Assembly (NCBI RefSeq): GCF_010820555.1
Contig: NZ_JAAIKD010000004.1
Location: 248,001 to 312,000, forward strand
From: Psychroflexus aurantiacus
GTDB lineage: Bacteria; Bacteroidota; Bacteroidia; Flavobacteriales; Flavobacteriaceae
Reading direction: 5' to 3'
DNA length: 64,000 nucleotides
Positions within the stretch are counted from its first letter, which is position 1. Each line of letters starts with the position of its first letter. This document shows positions 35,597 through 44,152 of the stretch, one piece after another. The notes under the pieces are model-generated. The model ran no database searches, was not told the DNA's origin, and saw only the letters and a list, made by a program, of their open reading frames with translations. Both the position numbers and the translations under genes were made by a program.

Positions 35597-36283
35597 TTAA
35601 AAGTTTGGGCTTAAGTCGTATTGATTATAAAATTTATCCAGGATTTCAATGACCTCGTCTTCAGTATCTACCAATTCTATGAGGTCGAGATCTTCTACAC
35701 TTACCGTTCTGACTTTTTCAGCTAAGGTTGACTTGATCCAGTCCAGCAAGCCTTCCCAAAATTCTGTACCGACTAAAATAATAGGGAACTTGTCAATTTT
35801 CCCGGTCTGTATAAGCGTTATCGCTTCAAAGAGCTCGTCTAAGGTTCCAAAGCCTCCGGGCATCACCACAAAGCCCTGAGAATACTTCACAAACATGACT
35901 TTTCTGACAAAAAAATAATCGAAGTCAAGATTTTTGTTGGAATCGATGTAAGGATTATTATGCTGTTCAAAAGGCAAGTCGATATTGAGTCCAACAGAGG
36001 TGCCGCCACCCAGATTGGCTCCTTTATTCCCTGCTTCCATAATACCAGGACCGCCACCTGTAATGATCCCGTAGCCCTGATCTACAATTTTATTGGCAAC
36101 TTTCACGGCGAGTTCGTAATATTTTTCGCCAGGTTTTGTTCTTGCAGAACCAAAAATAGTCACACAAGGTCCAATCTCGCTAAGGCGTTCATAACCATAA
36201 ACAAACTCACTCATGATTTTAAACAGGGCCCAGCTATCGTTAGCTTTTATTTCGTTCCAGTTTTTCGGATGTTTCTCTACCAT
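35597..36283 (-). CDS. LOG family (TIGR00730) protein
   Basis: 228 residues. GGGPGIMEAGNKGA and the family signature MPGGFGTLDELFEA are complete. LOG proteins release cytokinin-type bases from nucleoside monophosphates; in bacteria the physiological substrate is often unclear (AMP or other NMP N-ribosidase). It ends 3 bp before the nuclease gene starts and follows uvrA by 14 bp, so the three probably share one mRNA. Confidence 0.9.
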   Translation of the reverse strand: MVEKHPKNWNEIKANDSWALFKIMSEFVYGYERLSEIGPCVTIFGSARTKPGEKYYELAVKVANKIVDQGYGIITGGGPGIMEAGNKGANLGGGTSVGLNIDLPFEQHNNPYIDSNKNLDFDYFFVRKVMFVKYSQGFVVMPGGFGTLDELFEAITLIQTGKIDKFPIILVGTEFWEGLLDWIKSTLAEKVRTVSVEDLDLIELVDTEDEVIEILDKFYNQYDLSPNF

Positions 36284-36297
36284 GATTTTTTTAGTTG

Positions 36298-39132
36298 TTA
36301 CAATTCTTTCTTTAAATATTGAGCTGTATAGCTTTTTTTGTCTTTTATGATTTGCTCAGGTGTACCCTTAGCTACCAATTGCCCCCCTTTTTTTCCGCCT
36401 TCATATCCAATATCAAAAATATAGTCTGCAAGCTTTATCACATCCATATTATGTTCGATAACCAAAACCGTGTTTCCTTTATCCACTAATTTTTGCAAAA
36501 CTTCCATCAGGACGCGAATATCTTCAAAATGAAGTCCTGTAGTGGGCTCATCCAAAATATAAAATGTATTGCCTGTACTTATTTTAGACAATTCTGTGGC
36601 GAGTTTAATCCGCTGTGCTTCTCCACCCGATAGAGTAGTGCTCTGTTGTCCTAAAGTGATGTATCCCAATCCAACATCCTGAATAGTCTTCACCTTTCTG
36701 TAAATTTTCGGAATTGGCTCAAAAAAAGCGGTGGCTTCATTTATGGTCATTTCGAGCACATCACTGATGGACTTTCCTTTAAACCGTATTTCCAGGGTTT
36801 CGCGGTTGAAACGTTTACCCATACAGGTTTCACATTCGACATACACATCAGGTAAAAAGTTCATTTCTATCACTTTTACACCAGCTCCGCCACAGGTTTC
36901 ACAACGTCCTCCTTTCACATTAAAACTGAATCTTCCGGGTTTATAACCGCGGATAAGGGCTTCAGGTGTTTTGGCAAATAAATTTCGTATTTCCCCAAAA
37001 ACACCGGTATAAGTGGCAGGATTGGACCGAGGTGTCCTTCCAATAGGCGACTGATTAATGTCTATGACTTTATCTAAATGCTTGAGACCCCTCACTGTTT
37101 TGTGGGGAAGCGCTTCCATTTTTCCATTAAAAAAATGATTGTTGAGAACAGGATAAAGCGTATCGTTGATGAGGGTAGATTTACCACTTCCCGAAACTCC
37201 GGTAACCACAACGAGTTTGCCTAGAGGTATCTTGATGGATACATCTTTTAGATTATTTCCTGTGGCATTCATCAAATGCAGATGCTTGCCATTTCCTTTT
37301 CTTCGGTTTTCAGGAAGTTCAATTTTACGTTTTCCTGAAAGGTAGTCTGCCGTTAGGGTATTGTGTTTCAAGATGCTTTCCGGATCCCCTTCGCTTATAA
37401 TTCTGCCGCCGTTTTTTCCGGCATGAGGACCGATGTCTATCACATGGTCTGCTCTTTCTATCATGTCTTTATCATGCTCCACAACGATAATGGAATTCCC
37501 CACATCTCTTAAAGCCACTAAGGAATTGATCAGTTTTTCATTATCGCGCTGATGAAGGCCTATACTGGGTTCATCGAGAATGTACAAGACGCCTACGAGC
37601 TGAGAACCGATTTGTGTAGCCAGCCGAATTCGCTGAGCTTCTCCACCTGAAAGGGTTTTGGAACCCCGATTTAGGTTCAGATAATTAAGACCGACATCTT
37701 CCAGAAAAGAAAGTCTGGTTTTAATCTCCTTGATGATTTCCTCTGCGATTTTCTGTTCGCTTTTCCCCAGCCTTTTTAGTAAATCTTTAAAGAAATAGAC
37801 CAGTTCATCCACATCCATATGAACTATGTCCGCGATGTTTTTGTCGTCGATTTTATAATAGAGTGATTCTTTTTTAAGTCTGCTTCCGCTGCAGGTCTCG
37901 CAGGGCTTTTTATCCATGTACTTTTTGGCCCAGCGTTTGAGCGCTGCCGAAGATTCTTTTTGATGAAATGTATTTTCTATGAATTTGGCGACACCTTCAA
38001 AATTATAGCTAAGCGATTTACTCACTTTAGACGTTTCGCTATACTTCTCAAACCTGGCACTACCCCCATGAAGAATAACCTCCAGCGCTTCTTTTGGAAT
38101 AGTTTCAATTGGATCGGTTAAGTCAAATTCAAAATGTTCGGCAATAGCTCGAAGTTGTTTGAACACCCAGTTGTTTTTCTTTTCCTTGCCGTGAGGTTCA
38201 ATGCCACCCGCTTTGATGGATAAGCTGGGGTCTGGAATAATCCGATCAAGGTTAATTTCGTAAACCTCTCCAAGGCCGTTGCATTTTGGACAGGCCCCCT
38301 TAGGTGAGTTGAAGGAGAAGTTATTTGGCTCTGGGTTGGGGTAGGAGATGCCTGTGGTAGGACACATCAAATTTCGGCTAAAGAACTTAGGGTCCTCTTT
38401 ATCGTGTTCCAGAATCATCATCACATTATTACCCTGCTTCATGGCAATGGCAATGCTTTCACTGAGACGTTTGTCGGTTTGGATGCCCTCATCGATTTTA
38501 AGACGATCAACAACGATTTCAATATCGTGGATTTTATAACGATCCACCTTCATTCCTTTTTCAATGTCTGTTATTTCACCGTCAATCCTTACCTTTAGAA
38601 AGCCCTGCTTGGCGATTTGTTCGAAAAGTTCCCGGTAATGCCCTTTTCTGGAACGGATAATGGGTGCCAGAATATTAACCTTTTTACCTTTAAAATCTTC
38701 AATGATTTTATTCTGAATCTGTTCATCGGTAAAACTGACCATTTTCTCACCGGTTTTGTAACTGTAGGCAGTTCCGACTCTGGCGAACAAGAGCCTCAGG
38801 AAATCGTAAATCTCTGTAATTGTCCCCACGGTACTTCGGGGGCTTTTGGAGGTTGTTTTTTGTTCAATGGCAATGACCGGAGAAAGACCATCAATTTTAT
38901 CCACATCTGGTCGTTCCAGTCCCCCTAAAAATTGTCGGGCATAGGCAGAGAAGGTTTCGATATAACGACGCTGGCCTTCGGCATAAATGGTATCAAAAGC
39001 AAGAGACGATTTTCCTGAACCTGATAAACCAGTAATGACCACTAGTTTATTTCTGGGAATCTTAACGTCTATATCTTTTAGATTATGAACTCTGGCTCCA
39101 AGGACTTCAATAAATTCTTCTTTTTTTCTCAT
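36298..39132 (-). CDS. uvrA: Excinuclease ABC subunit A
   Basis: 944 residues, the full UvrA length. The first ATPase domain has [14 protein letters not shown] and the second [14 protein letters not shown], each with a signature [24 protein letters not shown]. Zinc-finger cysteines occur in [26 protein letters not shown] and CETCMGKRF. It recognises bulky DNA lesions for nucleotide excision repair. It heads the operon that runs down to the M1/barrel gene. Confidence 0.98.
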   Translation of the reverse strand: MRKKEEFIEVLGARVHNLKDIDVKIPRNKLVVITGLSGSGKSSLAFDTIYAEGQRRYIETFSAYARQFLGGLERPDVDKIDGLSPVIAIEQKTTSKSPRSTVGTITEIYDFLRLLFARVGTAYSYKTGEKMVSFTDEQIQNKIIEDFKGKKVNILAPIIRSRKGHYRELFEQIAKQGFLKVRIDGEITDIEKGMKVDRYKIHDIEIVVDRLKIDEGIQTDKRLSESIAIAMKQGNNVMMILEHDKEDPKFFSRNLMCPTTGISYPNPEPNNFSFNSPKGACPKCNGLGEVYEINLDRIIPDPSLSIKAGGIEPHGKEKKNNWVFKQLRAIAEHFEFDLTDPIETIPKEALEVILHGGSARFEKYSETSKVSKSLSYNFEGVAKFIENTFHQKESSAALKRWAKKYMDKKPCETCSGSRLKKESLYYKIDDKNIADIVHMDVDELVYFFKDLLKRLGKSEQKIAEEIIKEIKTRLSFLEDVGLNYLNLNRGSKTLSGGEAQRIRLATQIGSQLVGVLYILDEPSIGLHQRDNEKLINSLVALRDVGNSIIVVEHDKDMIERADHVIDIGPHAGKNGGRIISEGDPESILKHNTLTADYLSGKRKIELPENRRKGNGKHLHLMNATGNNLKDVSIKIPLGKLVVVTGVSGSGKSTLINDTLYPVLNNHFFNGKMEALPHKTVRGLKHLDKVIDINQSPIGRTPRSNPATYTGVFGEIRNLFAKTPEALIRGYKPGRFSFNVKGGRCETCGGAGVKVIEMNFLPDVYVECETCMGKRFNRETLEIRFKGKSISDVLEMTINEATAFFEPIPKIYRKVKTIQDVGLGYITLGQQSTTLSGGEAQRIKLATELSKISTGNTFYILDEPTTGLHFEDIRVLMEVLQKLVDKGNTVLVIEHNMDVIKLADYIFDIGYEGGKKGGQLVAKGTPEQIIKDKKSYTAQYLKKEL

Positions 39133-39249
39133 AGTAATTTCAACGCGCGAATTTAAGTAATCTAAATGATATTTTGAGGTTTAATACCATTTGCTTATCA
39201 ATTGTTGAAAGCTATGTTTTAAAATGAAATTTAGGGTTTAGAGGAGGAC

Positions 39250-39549
39250 TTAAATACTGATTCCTGCCGGAAGCAAATCTTTGTATTTGAGCCTGTTTTT
39301 TCTAAAAAATTTAGCGATTTCAGGGGAAGTAGGCATTACTTTGAAGCGCGTATCCTTAAAACTGTCCAATATTTTAGTTATGAACTGGTTTTGAGTTTCG
39401 GAATCTATAAACTGCTCTGGAATAGTAAGTTTGGTAAGAAAAATCTTTCTGTCGTGTTCAGAAAATTCAACGGCCAGAAGCTCTCCGTCAATTTTGGTTT
39501 CGTATTGTCTTTGAAACTCGTTTTTGGTTACCTCAAAGTTTTTTTCCAT
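39250..39549 (-). CDS. Short GNAT-like (YjdJ-type) protein with degenerate acetyl-CoA loop
   Basis: 99 residues. The order of strands (ELLAVEFSEHDRKIFLTKLTIP), a helix (QNQFITKILDSFKD), a strand (FKVMPTSPEI) and the terminal AKFFRKNRLKYKDLL matches the short GNAT domain of YjdJ/PF14542 proteins. The usual Q/R-x-x-G-x-G/A loop is missing (FIDSETQNQF), so acetyl-CoA binding is doubtful. The family assignment is tentative. Confidence 0.5.
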   Translation of the reverse strand: MEKNFEVTKNEFQRQYETKIDGELLAVEFSEHDRKIFLTKLTIPEQFIDSETQNQFITKILDSFKDTRFKVMPTSPEIAKFFRKNRLKYKDLLPAGISI

Positions 39550-39652
39550 GTGTCAAAGATTTGTAAATTTTGGTCTTGATATTAATTTACAAAACGCACT
39601 GATTTGTGAATTAATTTATAAGGCTGTAAAGGTAAACAATAAATTTATAACC

Positions 39653-39660
39653 TATTTTTG
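39653..39660 (+). promoter_or_regulatory. Probable -7 box for the hydrolase-transglycosylase pair
   Basis: TATTTTTG matches TAnnTTTG, 30 nt before the GTG start at 39691. No TTG lies at the standard distance. Confidence 0.5.
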
Positions 39661-39690
39661 CATTTGAGTTAAATGAAAACTAAAGCATAA

Positions 39691-40359
39691 GTGATCAAGG
39701 TATACATGATGCCAGGTATGGCAGCGAATCCAACTGTGTTCGAAAGGATAGAATTGCCGAAAGAAGAATTCAAGATAATCTGGTTATCCTGGATAATTCC
39801 TGAGAAAGAAGAGTCGCTTTCCGCTTATGCTGAACGGATGGCTGAGCAAATTACAAAGGACGAATCTGTTGTTCTTATCGGCGTGTCTTTTGGAGGGGTT
39901 TTGGTACAGGAAATGAGCAAATATCTGGATGTTAAAAGGCTCATCATTATTTCCAGTGTTAAAACCAAACATGAACTGCCGAAACGCATGAAATTTGCCA
40001 GAGCGACCGGGATTTATAAAGTGTTACCTACAGGTTTACTAAATTATATTACGCATATAGAAAAACTGCCTTTGGGTGACCTGATCAGAAAGCGTTTAAA
40101 ACTTTACCAGCAGTACTTATCCGTAAATGATAAAGATTATCTGAACTGGGCCATTCAGGAAATGGTCTGCTGGAATCAGGATCAGGCTATTGAGGATATT
40201 ATACATATCCATGGCGATGAGGATTTAGTATTTCCTATTAAAAATATTGAAAATAGCATTGTTATTCCAAAGGGAACACATATTATGATACTTGTAAAAT
40301 ACAAATGGTTTAATAAACATTTGCCAGAACTCATACAGAAAGGAAAAATTGCTTCTTAA
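39691..40359 (+). CDS. Alpha/beta hydrolase
   Basis: 222 residues starting with GTG at 39691; the ATG codons a few residues in (MMPGM) would cut the first strand IKVYMMPG. The nucleophile Ser is in VLIGVSFGGVLVQE, Asp in IHGDEDLVFP and His in PKGTHIMI. The small cap region and lack of a signal peptide indicate a cytosolic enzyme of unknown substrate. It is 21 bp upstream of the lytic transglycosylase and likely cotranscribed. Confidence 0.8.
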   Translation: MIKVYMMPGMAANPTVFERIELPKEEFKIIWLSWIIPEKEESLSAYAERMAEQITKDESVVLIGVSFGGVLVQEMSKYLDVKRLIIISSVKTKHELPKRMKFARATGIYKVLPTGLLNYITHIEKLPLGDLIRKRLKLYQQYLSVNDKDYLNWAIQEMVCWNQDQAIEDIIHIHGDEDLVFPIKNIENSIVIPKGTHIMILVKYKWFNKHLPELIQKGKIAS

Positions 40360-40380
40360 AAATACTTTATAAAACGCACT

Positions 40381-41313
40381 ATGAAACTTGATACTTTATT
40401 AAAAAAAACAATTTTCGCTTTTGGGATTGTCACGCTTACCTTAGGAACTTATTTTACAGTCTCCAGCTTTATGGCTACCGAAAGTAATCAAAACAGTATA
40501 GGACCAGAAAAGAATTTCAAAAACGACTATAATGTTTACGCCATAGACCTTCCTGAAAAAATCGATTTTGCCGGAGAACTCACTCCTCTTGAAATCCCTG
40601 ATATCAAAGAGCGACTGGATAAAGAATTACTGGTGAATACGTACTGGCAATCCAATGCTTTACTTTTGATCAAACGGGCTCATAAATATTTTCCAATCAT
40701 AGAGCCAATCCTGAAAGAATGCGGAATTCCAGAGGATTTCAAATATTTAGCAGTGGCTGAAAGTGGTTTGGAGCATGTGGTTTCTTATGCTGGCGCTACT
40801 GGATTTTGGCAAATCATGGAGGCAACAGCCAAAGAATATGGTCTGGAAGTGAATGACAATGTAGATGAGCGTTATAACATTGAAAAATCTACACGAGTAG
40901 CCTGTGAATACCTCAAAAAATCCAAAGAGCGATTTGGAAGCTGGACACTTGCAGCTGCAGCCTATAATGCGGGTAATTATGGTATTTCTAAAGAACTGGA
41001 ACGTCAGGAGGTTGAAAATTATTACGATCTATTGCTCAACCCGGAAACTTCCAGATATGTGTTTAGAATCATCGCTTTAAAACACATTTTATCAAATGCT
41101 AAGGAGTTTGGGTTTAATTATGAGGAAAAGAATCTTTATGAAATTCAACCCATTAAAACCGTTGAAGTAGATACAGCGGTAACCGACTTCGTGAGGTTTG
41201 CAGAAAAATTTGATATGAATTATAAGACGCTTAAAATTCATAACCCATGGCTTAGAGATAAACACCTGGATAACTATTCAAAAAAAGTTTATTTTATTAA
41301 GGTTTTAAAATAA
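40381..41313 (+). CDS. Lytic transglycosylase (MltD-like, family 1/SLT fold)
   Basis: 310 residues. An N-terminal hydrophobic segment (TIFAFGIVTLTLGTYFTVSS) serves as signal anchor. The catalytic Glu is in LAVAESGLEH, followed by GATGFWQIMEATAKEYGL and LAAAAYNAGNYG, all typical SLT motifs. The C-terminal about 60 residues may be a single LysM-like remnant (FVRFAEKFDMNYKTLKIHNP). It cleaves peptidoglycan glycan strands from the periplasmic side. Confidence 0.9.
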   Translation: MKLDTLLKKTIFAFGIVTLTLGTYFTVSSFMATESNQNSIGPEKNFKNDYNVYAIDLPEKIDFAGELTPLEIPDIKERLDKELLVNTYWQSNALLLIKRAHKYFPIIEPILKECGIPEDFKYLAVAESGLEHVVSYAGATGFWQIMEATAKEYGLEVNDNVDERYNIEKSTRVACEYLKKSKERFGSWTLAAAAYNAGNYGISKELERQEVENYYDLLLNPETSRYVFRIIALKHILSNAKEFGFNYEEKNLYEIQPIKTVEVDTAVTDFVRFAEKFDMNYKTLKIHNPWLRDKHLDNYSKKVYFIKVLK

Positions 41314-41907
41314 TTTTCAAGGCTTTGCTTAGGCCTGAACTCTGGTTTCTGGCGGATCTTCAGCGGTTTCCCGGGTGAAGTAGATGGGAGTTGTGATGGC
41401 TTTGCTTTTGGGATGGAGAATACTTATTGGCAAATAAGCAAGTATCCACTTGGTCCTGATCTAAAAAATGAGATTATCGTCTTACTTAGCCATTAAGTAG
41501 GTTCAAATAGCCAGCCCTTAAAAACAGTAGCGCAAATCGGATGTTATTTCGGTTGATTTCAGCATCTTATCTTCAGTTTTTCAAACTAGCAAACTACTTT
41601 AAACTCAAGGACACCATTAAAGCCTAGCTTAAACATCGATAGCCCTTCAAATACGGTTTTCTTTAATCGAGTTTTTAAGAATAGGATTATAAAATAGTGC
41701 GTTTTTAATAAGATAACTCTTTTTAATAAAAGCCTAAAATAAATTTAAAATAAAGGAGAGAACTTTTTAAAATTCAATTAAAAAGCAATTCATTTATAAA
41801 TATTGCTATTTGCTTAATCATCCTTTCCGTATATTTAGCAATAATTATAAAGCTATTGTGATTTATTTATTATATTTGTTTTAACCAATTATTTAGAAAT
41901 TCATTTT
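41314..41907. other. 594-bp gene-free interval with a GC-rich part and possible decayed or repeated unit
   Basis: No convincing gene. The first half (about 41320-41640) is clearly richer in G and C than the rest: the sixty bases 41341-41400 contain 33 G/C. On the minus strand the frame between TAG (41461-41463) and TAA (41329-41331) is open for 43 codons and ends with ITTPIYFTRETAEDPPETRV, a composition that looks coding, but it has no ATG. A second minus frame from about 41710 gives KTRLKKTVFEGLSMFKLGFN before stops. A small hairpin CTTATT-GGCA-AATAAG lies near 41425. The second half (41640-41907) is very AT-rich and holds the promoter of the next gene. Confidence 0.6.
41871..41878 (+). promoter_or_regulatory. 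Probable -7 box of the 41908-43244 signalling pair
   Basis: TATATTTG matches TAnnTTTG, 29 nt before the ATG at 41908. A TTG is present 12 nt upstream rather than 19. Confidence 0.5.
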
Positions 41908-42510
41908 ATGTCCATTGAAACTCACAGAGATCATGAAAAACTGAGGGAGGTACTAGATAAAACTCTTCATAGATTTAAAAACAACTTGCAAACTCAGCTC
42001 AGTCTGATGAATATACAGACTGCTACAAACCGGTCTTATTTTGATGACAAGCATGTGCTGGTGGATAGAATGTTTGCACTCACTCATGTTTATGATTTAT
42101 ACTACGTGAGTAATAAAGAAGAAGACCTTCCGGTAGACTCTAGAGTATCCTTACAGTCTTTTCTTTACCAGTTTTTTCAGTATTTAAAAAATTCGTCTCC
42201 TAAAATTGAGTTTGATTTAAGTGATATTTCTGACATTACTATTGAAGTCGATGACTTATTAATCTTAAGCTATGTTATCATTGAAATCAACGACTTTAAA
42301 AAAAGCCTTGATGATGATCTTTCCTTTGAAGTTATCCATAAAAATAAAAAAGTAAACATTAGGTTTTCTTTTTCAAGTTTGGATAGTCATCAAAAATTTG
42401 AGGAACTTTTTGAAGGTCAATTGAAGATCCTTGATCTTATGGTAATGCAGCTAAAAGGCAAAATGGATTATATGTCAAATTATCTAAAACTTACATTTCC
42501 CATCCTATGA
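41908..42510 (+). CDS. Stripped HisKA_2-type histidine kinase / phosphotransfer-like protein
   Basis: 200 residues without input domain or membrane segment. LHRFKNNLQTQLSLMNIQ carries His21 in the H-R-x-K-N-N box of HWE/HisKA_2 kinases, followed by the second helix of a dimerisation domain (HVLVDRMFALTHVYDLYYVS). The rest folds like an ATPase domain (ends YLKLTFPIL) but no G1 DNGxG or G2 GxG box can be found, and the N-box position reads IIEINDFKKSLD. This is the architecture of phosphotransferases such as Spo0B and ChpT. Its stop overlaps the ATG of the response regulator (ATGA), implying they work together. Confidence 0.72.
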   Translation: MSIETHRDHEKLREVLDKTLHRFKNNLQTQLSLMNIQTATNRSYFDDKHVLVDRMFALTHVYDLYYVSNKEEDLPVDSRVSLQSFLYQFFQYLKNSSPKIEFDLSDISDITIEVDDLLILSYVIIEINDFKKSLDDDLSFEVIHKNKKVNIRFSFSSLDSHQKFEELFEGQLKILDLMVMQLKGKMDYMSNYLKLTFPIL

Positions 42511-43244
42511 AACCAAAAATACTTGTCGTAGAAGACGATAAACTTGTGTCTTTTGAAATCAATACCATACTCGATAGAAATGGTTATGATGTTAACATTT
42601 GTGACAGTTACGCCTGCTGCATCAAAAATCTGGATACCTTTAAGCCGGAACTCATCCTGCTGGATATAGATTTAAGTAAAAAATACGAAGGCATACAGAT
42701 AGGATCTTATCTCAATTCCAAGTCTCATATTCCGTTTATTTACATTACGGGCTATACTGATAACGAAACTTTAAAACGCATACAAACCACAAAGCCTGTC
42801 GGTTATTTTTCAAAACCTTTTAGAGAGATAGATATCATCAACAATATTGAGCTGGCCTTATATAATAAAAAATCAGAATCGGATGACAACAATAACCATG
42901 AAGATATAGAGGAAAGCAAATACTCTAAACCCGTTAGCAGAGCCTTAGAATATATTGACACCAACCTCAATCAGGAAATTAAAACCGAAGAGCTTATCAG
43001 GGTTTCTGGCTGGAGTAAGTTTCATTTTATAAGAGAGTTTGCCAAGGAAGTAGGCGTAACACCTTACCAGTATATTTTTGATGAAAAGATGAAGCTGGCA
43101 TCCTCTAAATTAAAAAACACATATCAGCCTGTCAAGGAAATTGCTTTTGATTTGGGGTATACCTCAAATTCCAGTTTCACCAATGCTTTCGTGAAGCATT
43201 CAGGCCTCTCTCCATCTCATTATCGAAAAAAATACAGCAGGTAA
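42507..43244 (+). CDS. Response regulator with REC and AraC-type DNA-binding domains
   Basis: 245 residues. REC domain 1-120: acidic pair Glu9-Asp10-Asp11 in VVEDDKL, phospho-acceptor Asp53 in LILLDIDLSK, Lys in YFSKPFREI. A linker of about 25 residues leads to an AraC double helix-turn-helix (KTEELIRVSGWSKFHFIREF and PVKEIAFDLGYTSNSSFTNA, then GLSPSHYRKKY). It is a DNA-binding regulator activated by phosphotransfer, and the directly coupled upstream protein is its likely donor or phosphatase. Targets are unknown. Confidence 0.9.
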   Translation: MKPKILVVEDDKLVSFEINTILDRNGYDVNICDSYACCIKNLDTFKPELILLDIDLSKKYEGIQIGSYLNSKSHIPFIYITGYTDNETLKRIQTTKPVGYFSKPFREIDIINNIELALYNKKSESDDNNNHEDIEESKYSKPVSRALEYIDTNLNQEIKTEELIRVSGWSKFHFIREFAKEVGVTPYQYIFDEKMKLASSKLKNTYQPVKEIAFDLGYTSNSSFTNAFVKHSGLSPSHYRKKYSR

Positions 43245-43250
43245 TAGCCT

Positions 43251-43766
43251 TTAGAAACGTTTCATTTGCTGTTTCATCATTTGGATTTGCTCATTAAGCA
43301 TCCCGTGTTTGTCCAATGCTTTTGCTTCTTTGAGAAGGAGTTGAGCCTCGCGTTTTCTTCTCTTGGTCATAGCGATTCCGGCCAAATTTAATTTTGCCAT
43401 AGCCAGGTCCTGCTTCATCGATAAACCTAACTTTATCGCCCTTTTGAAGTATTTTTCTGCCTTGGTCATATTGGTTTGAGACAGTAAAAGACCATGAATA
43501 TAATTGAAATAACCCTGTTGTTTTTGGGTTAGTGCAGTTTCCGGATCTTTTATTTTATCAAGCCATTTTTTTGCGCCTTCAAAGTCCTGTTTTCTCAATC
43601 GAAGAAATGCTAAAAGAATCATTTCATTTTTGAAATAAAGAAAAATGAAAATACCAGAGAGTAGAATAAGCGCTATACCGTTTCCGATGTTGCTTTCTAC
43701 GAATTGATAAATTCCCAAAGCTATGATAAGCCCTGCGATAATGAGTTTGAAGTTTTTGTTGAACAT
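43251..43766 (-). CDS. TPR-repeat membrane protein
   Basis: 171 residues. Two membrane helices at the N-terminus (LIIAGLIIALGIYQFV and GIALILLSGIFIFLYF) are followed by three to four TPR-like helical pairs (AKKWLDKIKDPETALTQKQQ, AEKYFKRAIKLGLSMKQD, AKLNLAGIAMTKRRKREAQ). It probably exposes the TPR part to the cytoplasm for protein interactions. Function not known. It converges on the response regulator gene with a 6-bp gap. Confidence 0.8.
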   Translation of the reverse strand: MFNKNFKLIIAGLIIALGIYQFVESNIGNGIALILLSGIFIFLYFKNEMILLAFLRLRKQDFEGAKKWLDKIKDPETALTQKQQGYFNYIHGLLLSQTNMTKAEKYFKRAIKLGLSMKQDLAMAKLNLAGIAMTKRRKREAQLLLKEAKALDKHGMLNEQIQMMKQQMKRF

Positions 43767-43783
43767 GCGAATTATTTTAGATG

Positions 43784-43791
43784 CAAATCTA
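43784..43791 (-). promoter_or_regulatory. Probable -7 box of the TPR gene
   Basis: The minus strand reads TAGATTTG (TAnnTTTG), 17 nt before the start at 43766. It lies back to back with the rpmH promoter; no TTG occurs at 19 nt. Confidence 0.5.
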
Positions 43792-43825
43792 GCAAAAACA
43801 ATTGGAAAAAACTTTGCAACAAGGC

Positions 43826-43855
43826 TTGTAAAACTAAAAATGAATCGTATATTTG
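43826..43855 (+). promoter_or_regulatory. Promoter of rpmH, perfect Bacteroidota consensus
   Basis: TTG (43826-43828), 19 nt, then TATATTTG (43848-43855) match TTG-N19-TAnnTTTG without deviation. The ATG lies 46 nt further on. Confidence 0.88.
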
Positions 43856-43901
43856 CACGCAGTTTTCAAAAAATAGATAATACATTTAAAGTCATAAAAA
43901 A

Positions 43902-44063
43902 ATGAAAAGAACTTTTCAACCTTCTAATAAAAAGAGAAAGAATAAACACGGATTTAGAGAGAGAATGTCCTCTGTAAATGGTCGTAAAGTTCTTAAAAGA
44001 AGAAGAGCTAAAGGACGAAAGAAATTAAGTGTTTCTTCTGAAATGAGTTTAAGAAAAAGATAA
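43902..44063 (+). CDS. rpmH: Ribosomal protein bL34
   Basis: 53 residues: [20 protein letters not shown], then [20 protein letters not shown] and the end [12 protein letters not shown]. The basic composition and the RTFQPS-K-R-GFR-RM pattern identify bL34 of the large ribosomal subunit. It is too short for a 60-codon ORF filter. It has its own perfect promoter and a strong terminator, so it is a single-gene transcript; the usual partner rnpA is not beside it. Confidence 0.98.
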   Translation: MKRTFQPSNKKRKNKHGFRERMSSVNGRKVLKRRRAKGRKKLSVSSEMSLRKR

Positions 44064-44089
44064 AAAATGATTGATTAATTTCAAAATAT

Positions 44090-44120
44090 AAAGGTGTTGC
44101 ATTTCGCAACACCTTTTTTT
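44090..44120 (+). terminator. Terminator after rpmH
   Basis: AGGTGTTGC (44092-44100) and GCAACACCT (44106-44114) form a perfect 9-bp stem with a 5-nt loop, followed by six T. It separates rpmH from carB. Confidence 0.95.
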
Positions 44121-44152
44121 ATACCCAACAGATTCATTTTAAAATTTCTATT

